Of a stretch of 64,000 bases of DNA, positions 60,342 through 64,000 are shown piece by piece. Each line of letters opens with the position of its first letter. Position 1 is the first letter of the stretch. The notes under the pieces were generated by a model. It searched no databases and had not been told where the DNA came from. It saw nothing but the letters and a program-made list of their open reading frames with translations. Source of the stretch: Paralvinella palmiformis (lineage: Eukaryota; Annelida; Polychaeta; Terebellida; Alvinellidae); the NCBI GenBank assembly GCA_025642065.1, contig JAODUP010000486.1, forward strand, positions 133,501 to 197,500. The letters run 5' to 3'. Made by a program: the position numbers and the translations under genes.

Positions 60342-60488
60342 AGCGTTTACATGGCCCATGCCCTAAAGAGAATATCTTATGCTACTTGTGATCCAGACTG
60401 TTGTCAGTTTTCATTCTTGGCTCGTGAGCCAAAAGGACACACCAATATCCAGTACTGCCATGCCTTTGTCACCAAGACAGCACCAGAG
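60342..60488 (+). CDS. SH2D5: SH2D5-like PTB adaptor, exon 4 (49 residues)
   Basis: Bounded by TTTTCCAG|AGC and GAG|GTTAGT, phase 0. It encodes PTB strands 4-6: 'SVYMAHALKRISYATCDP', then 'CCQFSFLAREP', then 'QYCHAFVTKTAPE'. The words MAHALKRI, CQF(S/A)F and CHxFV are the strongest link to SH2D5, whose vertebrate form has MAHALRRI and CQFAFVARNP (recalled). In PTB domains the strand 5 and C-terminal helix groove binds NPxY/NxxF-type peptides. In human SH2D5 it binds BCR and affects Rac signalling at synapses (recalled). Residues 384-432. Confidence 0.93.
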
Positions 60489-60938
60489 GTTAGTAACATC
60501 TGACCGTTGTTTTGTGTCGTTTTTTGTAGCCAGGTGTCAGTGATTCTATCTGATGTCATGTCTGGTGTGCAGACAACAGTAATGTGATCAGTTCAGACGG
60601 CTAGGTACGCTACACCAGGCCAAGGTTCATAAATTTGTGTCACTTGTTTTGAGCATTTCAGACAATTTCATTCGTCATGGATCAGTCTTAGCTCAACTTA
60701 AATAGAAAGTAATTCTAGGATGAGGTAAAAAATAGACTGTGATAGAATCGGTTTCGACCTTGAAGCCTGTGGTTAATTTAAGGTCTATTTCAGAGCTACG
60801 TAACAGATAAAAATAGCCATTTCAACGTGGTACAAAGTTTTGTACAGGAATATTATCAGCAACTACGCAAGAATCGATGAAATGAAATATGACACGTTTG
60901 GTTGTTTATCGCGGGAGTTCTTCACTTTGTTTTTGTAG
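60489..60938 (+). other. SH2D5: Intron 4 of the PTB gene
   Basis: GTTAGT to TTTGTTTTTGTAG, 450 bp, no repeat copy or extra exon seen. Confidence 0.88.
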
Positions 60939-61328
60939 GCCGAGGAACTGAATGCCATTGTAGGAAATGCCTTTAAGATGGCTTTTACATACCAGCGTGA
61001 GAGACAGCAGCAAGCAGCCTCCAGCCAGCTGCAGTCAACACCGGAGGGCGTCGAAGCTACGGTTTCGTCGCCGCCGGTGATGCCGCGACAGCCGACATTC
61101 CACGAGCTCATCGAACAGCAGATCGAGGTGCAGCGCGAACAGAACGAGGAGATCCAGCGTCGGCAACAGGAAGAGCTGACCAAGCGATTGTCGGAGATTT
61201 CAACAGCCAAAATAGACGAACGCATCAAGGAACTGAATGAACGGAAGAAGAAGGAGAAAGAGGAACTGGAAAGAGAACAGGAAGCACAAAGATTACAGAG
61301 ATTACAGGGAAAGGACCGAACGTCATGG
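60939..61328 (+). CDS. SH2D5: SH2D5-like PTB adaptor, exon 5 (130 residues)
   Basis: Bounded by TTTTTGTAG|GCC and TGG|GTGAGT, phase 0. It begins with the PTB C-terminal helix 'AEELNAIVGNAFKMAFTYQ' (residues 433-451), whose IVGNAFKMAF matches the closing helix of Shc/SH2D5-like PTB domains. A Gln/Ser/Pro linker follows, then a highly charged Glu/Arg/Lys/Gln segment (about 486-557) with heptad-like spacing, e.g. 'IDERIKELNERKKKEKEELE'. I call this a coiled coil. Base composition is markedly GC-richer than the introns. I do not recall such a coiled coil in vertebrate SH2D5, so this may be an invertebrate-specific architecture. The protein is incomplete: at least one more exon, presumably with the SH2 domain, must lie after 64000 or be unrecognised in intron 5. 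Confidence 0.92.
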
Positions 61329-61764
61329 GTGAGTCAGGGTTATATAATGTAAACTGTAATGAATTGAGATAATGATCATAAAATGTCATCCATCATCTGA
61401 CGGAAAGGTTCTCAACCTATATGTGAGTGTTATGGCGTCATTTGAGAAAAGTGAACGTTAGCGCGTAAACTCAAAATACAGCAGAAAATTGATACGCAGT
61501 ATCGCGGTCATCCGGGATCTGAATAGGGATTCGTTGATCCCATGTTAAGAACCCCTTGATGTAATATAATATATTGTGAGAAGGGTTAATTATTGTTGCT
61601 GTCTTAACGTAAGGCTAGACTTACTGTCGTATATCGATCACTAATTGCTGTTCCATAGATAGATGCCACAGATTTATTTTTACAACGTCTAAAAAAAGGT
61701 TTGGTTCCCTCTCCCTCCAAAAAGGCGTGCCAATAACACTGCAATTAGATTACTGTGCGCTGCC

Positions 61765-61870
61765 AAAACTACTGGTCACGGTTCGATTCGCAGTCTTGCC
61801 TACGTTTATGGGATGTTTCTCTGTGGAATAATCCATTGACCATATGTGACCAGTACAAAGATTAAACAGG
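61765..61870 (+). mobile_element. SINE-B fragment
   Basis: CACGGTTCGATTCGC gives a B-box. Then come TTTATGGGATGTTTCTCTG and ATATGTGACCAGTACAAAGA ending in TTAAAC, parallel to the copy at 32621. The A-box end is not clear. Confidence 0.75.
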
Positions 61871-62040
61871 GCACTCGGCATCAAAGGGTTAACATTTAAG
61901 TACTGTACAAGTGCGCGTGTGTGAACTCGTGCGCGCGCACACGCACATTATTATGTATGTGTGAAATCTCAGATCGAATCTAAAAAGGATTCCAGTAAAG
62001 GACATAGTAAATATCTTAACAATTTGTGTGAGAAATTTAG

Positions 62041-62233
62041 GGCGCCTCCGTGGTCTAGTAGTAACGAGTTGGACCACAGATCACTACCACCCGGGTTCGA
62101 ATCTCGGAGTGGGCATATCTAAAGGTTGTTTCATCTTTGATTTCGTCTCATTACCTTTGGGTGTCGCTCGGCCCATTTAGCCTACCATGTGCACAAAAGT
62201 GGCCGTAAAACATCAATCAACATCGTCATCATC
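62041..62233 (+). mobile_element. SINE-A, full length, with perfect 14-bp target duplication
   Basis: This is the best preserved copy. Head GGCGCCTCCGTGGTCTAGTA, B-box GGGTTCGAATCTC near 62094, body GGGCATATCTAAAGGTTG, 3' words GCTCGGCCCATTTAGCCTAC and GTGGCCGTAAAACATCAATC, then an ATC-type tail. TGTGAGAAATTTAG is repeated exactly at 62027-62040 and 62234-62247, so element ends are certain and the insertion is recent. Confidence 0.97.
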
Positions 62234-62521
62234 TGTGAGAAATTTAGAATAACAAAAATGTACTACATCATAATGCTCTATACCTTGATACTCATCCCAT
62301 ATCTACAAGTATTTAAAAAGGAATTTTAAAACTTATTACATAACTACATATATACTGGAGCCCTGCATGGGTTGGAAAGCTGAACCCAAACCCGAACCAA
62401 CCCGCAACTACTCGACCCACACCCAACCCAAACTTGGATACATTATATACAAGTCAACTAGTGGTCTGAAGTCTGTTATTAATTTGGAACGCCCATTTTA
62501 AAAACAAATTTCCTATACCCT

Positions 62522-62694
62522 AAAATAAACTTATATTGAGGTAGATGTTGTGGGAGTCGTCATCTAAAAAATAAACTTATATTGAGGTAGATGTTGTGGG
62601 AGTCGTCATCTAAAAAATAAACTTATATTGAGGTAGATGTTGTGGGAGTCGTCATCTAAAAAATAAACTTATATTGAGGTAGATGTTGTGGGAG
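62522..62694. repeat. 46-bp minisatellite, 3.75 perfect copies
   Basis: Unit ATAAACTTATATTGAGGTAG plus ATGTTGTGGGAGTCGTCATCT-type remainder, period 46. Copies look identical, so the array expanded or was homogenised recently. An alternative is an assembly artefact. Confidence 0.95.
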
Positions 62695-62866
62695 GTAACT
62701 AAAGTGAGGTGACACCAAATGAGCTGTTTGTGTTAATGTACATTCACTCAGGTTTTAATAAATATAGCTCTGTATCCAGACTGATAACGATCTATCATCG
62801 AAGTGAAGGCCGCCATTTCTCTGTATTCGATGAGAGATGTCGTTATATGGTTAGGTAGATGTGGGT

Positions 62867-62867
62867 A

Positions 62868-62898
<31 letters not shown>

Positions 62899-62899
62899 G
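62867..62899. repeat. (GTT)n microsatellite
   Basis: About ten GTT units. Confidence 0.95.
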
Positions 62900-63253
62900 A
62901 TGATGGTCAGTATTAAGTACAAAGTGTGAAAGGTCACTTCACATTCCAGACACATCTCTGTCAGGAAACAAAGATGTGTTATGATGTTTTGTCATGGGAG
63001 TAACTATGTGATGTTGGCTTTTTGTCGGATGTGATCTGACACTATGATGGCCTCTTTGTCCGCGTACAACATGCCCGCGCGCCTATGTGTGTGTGCGTGT
63101 GTCTTGTGTGTGGTGCGTGCGTGCGCCTGTGTCACAAAGTTACAGTTTATGTCCTATGGAAGCCCTTCAATGTTAACAAGGACCACGTTCTCGTTTTTAC
63201 TATAAGATTAGTATGGATGGCTTGCTTGCATTTTCCGATAATTGAGTGTTAGT

Positions 63254-63278
63254 CGTTCCATATGGTACATATGGAACG
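63254..63278. repeat. 25-bp palindrome
   Basis: Arms CGTTCCATATG and CATATGGAACG are perfectly complementary around a GTA centre. Confidence 0.95.
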
Positions 63279-63835
63279 GTATCCAAGTCTTGGTTCAGGA
63301 TACCATTTGATATGTTGTCTCCTGGATCAGTGTCTTATACGATACAGTATTTATGTCCTGTTACAATTTCCTATCTGGTTCAGTGTCTGCGTCCCGATAC
63401 CACGTACCGTGTGTCACAGTGTCTGTGTGGTGTTACACTTTTTGTGACCTAATACAGCGCCGGTGTCCTGGTACAGTGTCTGTCTGTCCTCTTGGCATGT
63501 AGCGCAGGTCATACTTCTACCTCAATGTTCACTACTACCGTCGTTGATCAGGTTACTGGCCCATCCGGTCTGTATTTACATGTCCGTAATTTGATTCCAT
63601 TTTATCGTGTGTGCGGCATATTCAGTTAAAAGCATGTACTCCACTTTCTGATGAGCCTGTGGCCCTAAAGTCGCATCTAATGGCAGTGACTAAGCGACAT
63701 TTTAAATTCGCCCTGAAGTAGTCCAGACCGAAATTGGCTTGTCGCGTCAGTATACATTTATATAAATGTTCCTACCTCATAATTGTTGTCGTGGGATTAT
63801 TGTTTGCATACAGAAGAGCTTCTAGGTTGACTTTG

Positions 63836-63859
63836 AAGAGAGAGAGAGAGAGAGAGAGC
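63836..63859. repeat. (GA)n microsatellite
   Basis: About eleven GA units. Confidence 0.94.
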
Positions 63860-63941
63860 TAACCTTAAGGGATGTGTAATTTAGTCAGGAGTCACTTGTG
63901 ATGTCGACATTGCCCTGTATTATACTGTTTGCATGTTTTAA

Positions 63942-63944
<3 letters not shown>

Positions 63945-63979
<35 letters not shown>
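63945..63979. repeat. (TAG)n/(TGG)n trinucleotide microsatellite
   Basis: GTGGTGGTGG passes into about ten TAG units near the window edge. Confidence 0.93.
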
Positions 63980-64000
63980 ATCAGACCCTTGTGATGTGGT

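Larger units (their letters stand above)
61329..64000 (+). other. SH2D5: Intron 5 of the PTB gene (incomplete)
   Basis: Starts GTGAGT. No following exon was recognised up to the window edge. It contains a SINE-B fragment, a SINE-A, a 46-bp minisatellite, (GTT)n, (GA)n and (TAG)n runs, and a palindrome at 63254-63278. Confidence 0.7.

Noticed and set aside
62041..62110. Possible tRNA gene (A- and B-box present)
   Set aside because: The tRNA-like part is the head of a SINE with a long body, ATC tail and target duplication; no proper acceptor stem or anticodon arm could be read.

Overview
This is a eukaryotic genomic window with no sign of a prokaryotic, plasmid or phage layout. Genes are spread over large introns bounded by GT/AG sites. 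Most of the DNA is AT-rich non-coding sequence full of microsatellites: (GT)n, (TA)n, (GA)n, (CTGT)n and (ATC)n. It also carries tRNA-derived SINEs with target-site duplications and decayed non-LTR retrotransposons. This mix, together with the LINE types, suggests an invertebrate, most likely a lophotrochozoan such as a gastropod mollusc. That is an inference; the sequence alone does not prove it.

The one clearly recognisable gene is on the + strand at about 40.58-61.33 kb and runs off the right edge. Five phase-0 coding exons (40577-41569, 57160-57240, 59622-59696, 60342-60488, 60939-61328) join into one open frame of 562 residues. It has a long low-complexity N-terminus, a phosphotyrosine-binding (PTB) domain split over exons 2-5, and a charged coiled coil. 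The PTB segment resembles vertebrate SH2D5, an adaptor. The SH2 domain expected for that family would lie beyond base 64000. Exon 1 has two usable in-frame donors 66 nt apart, just before the first PTB strand. A second likely gene start is the first coding exon at 10466-10726. Its product is not recognised; the exon has promoter-like motifs upstream and a CTAG-rich minisatellite immediately after its donor.

Layout: 0.1-2.7 kb is a decayed RTE-like LINE broken by an unidentified insert and by a nested SINE with an 11-bp target duplication. 2.7-6.4 kb is AT-rich and empty. 6.4-9.5 kb is a patchwork of a LINE 3' tail, a broken FEN/PIN-like transposon ORF, a SINE and a CR1/jockey-like LINE. 10.3-10.9 kb is the orphan first exon. 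11.9-12.6 kb is another LINE 3' end. 15-38 kb is intergenic or intronic with SINEs, microsatellites and a few motif-rich blocks. 38.4-40.6 kb is a candidate promoter region for the PTB gene. 41.6-57.2 kb is its very large first intron, and the rest holds exons 2-5 and smaller introns.

Sixteen copies or fragments of one tRNA-derived SINE family (called SINE-A here) and three of a second (SINE-B) are recognisable by eye. I found no CRISPR array, rRNA, functional tRNA gene or operon. No complete new biological system is evident. The most interesting items are the PTB/coiled-coil gene with its tandem donors, the orphan exon, and the repeat families.
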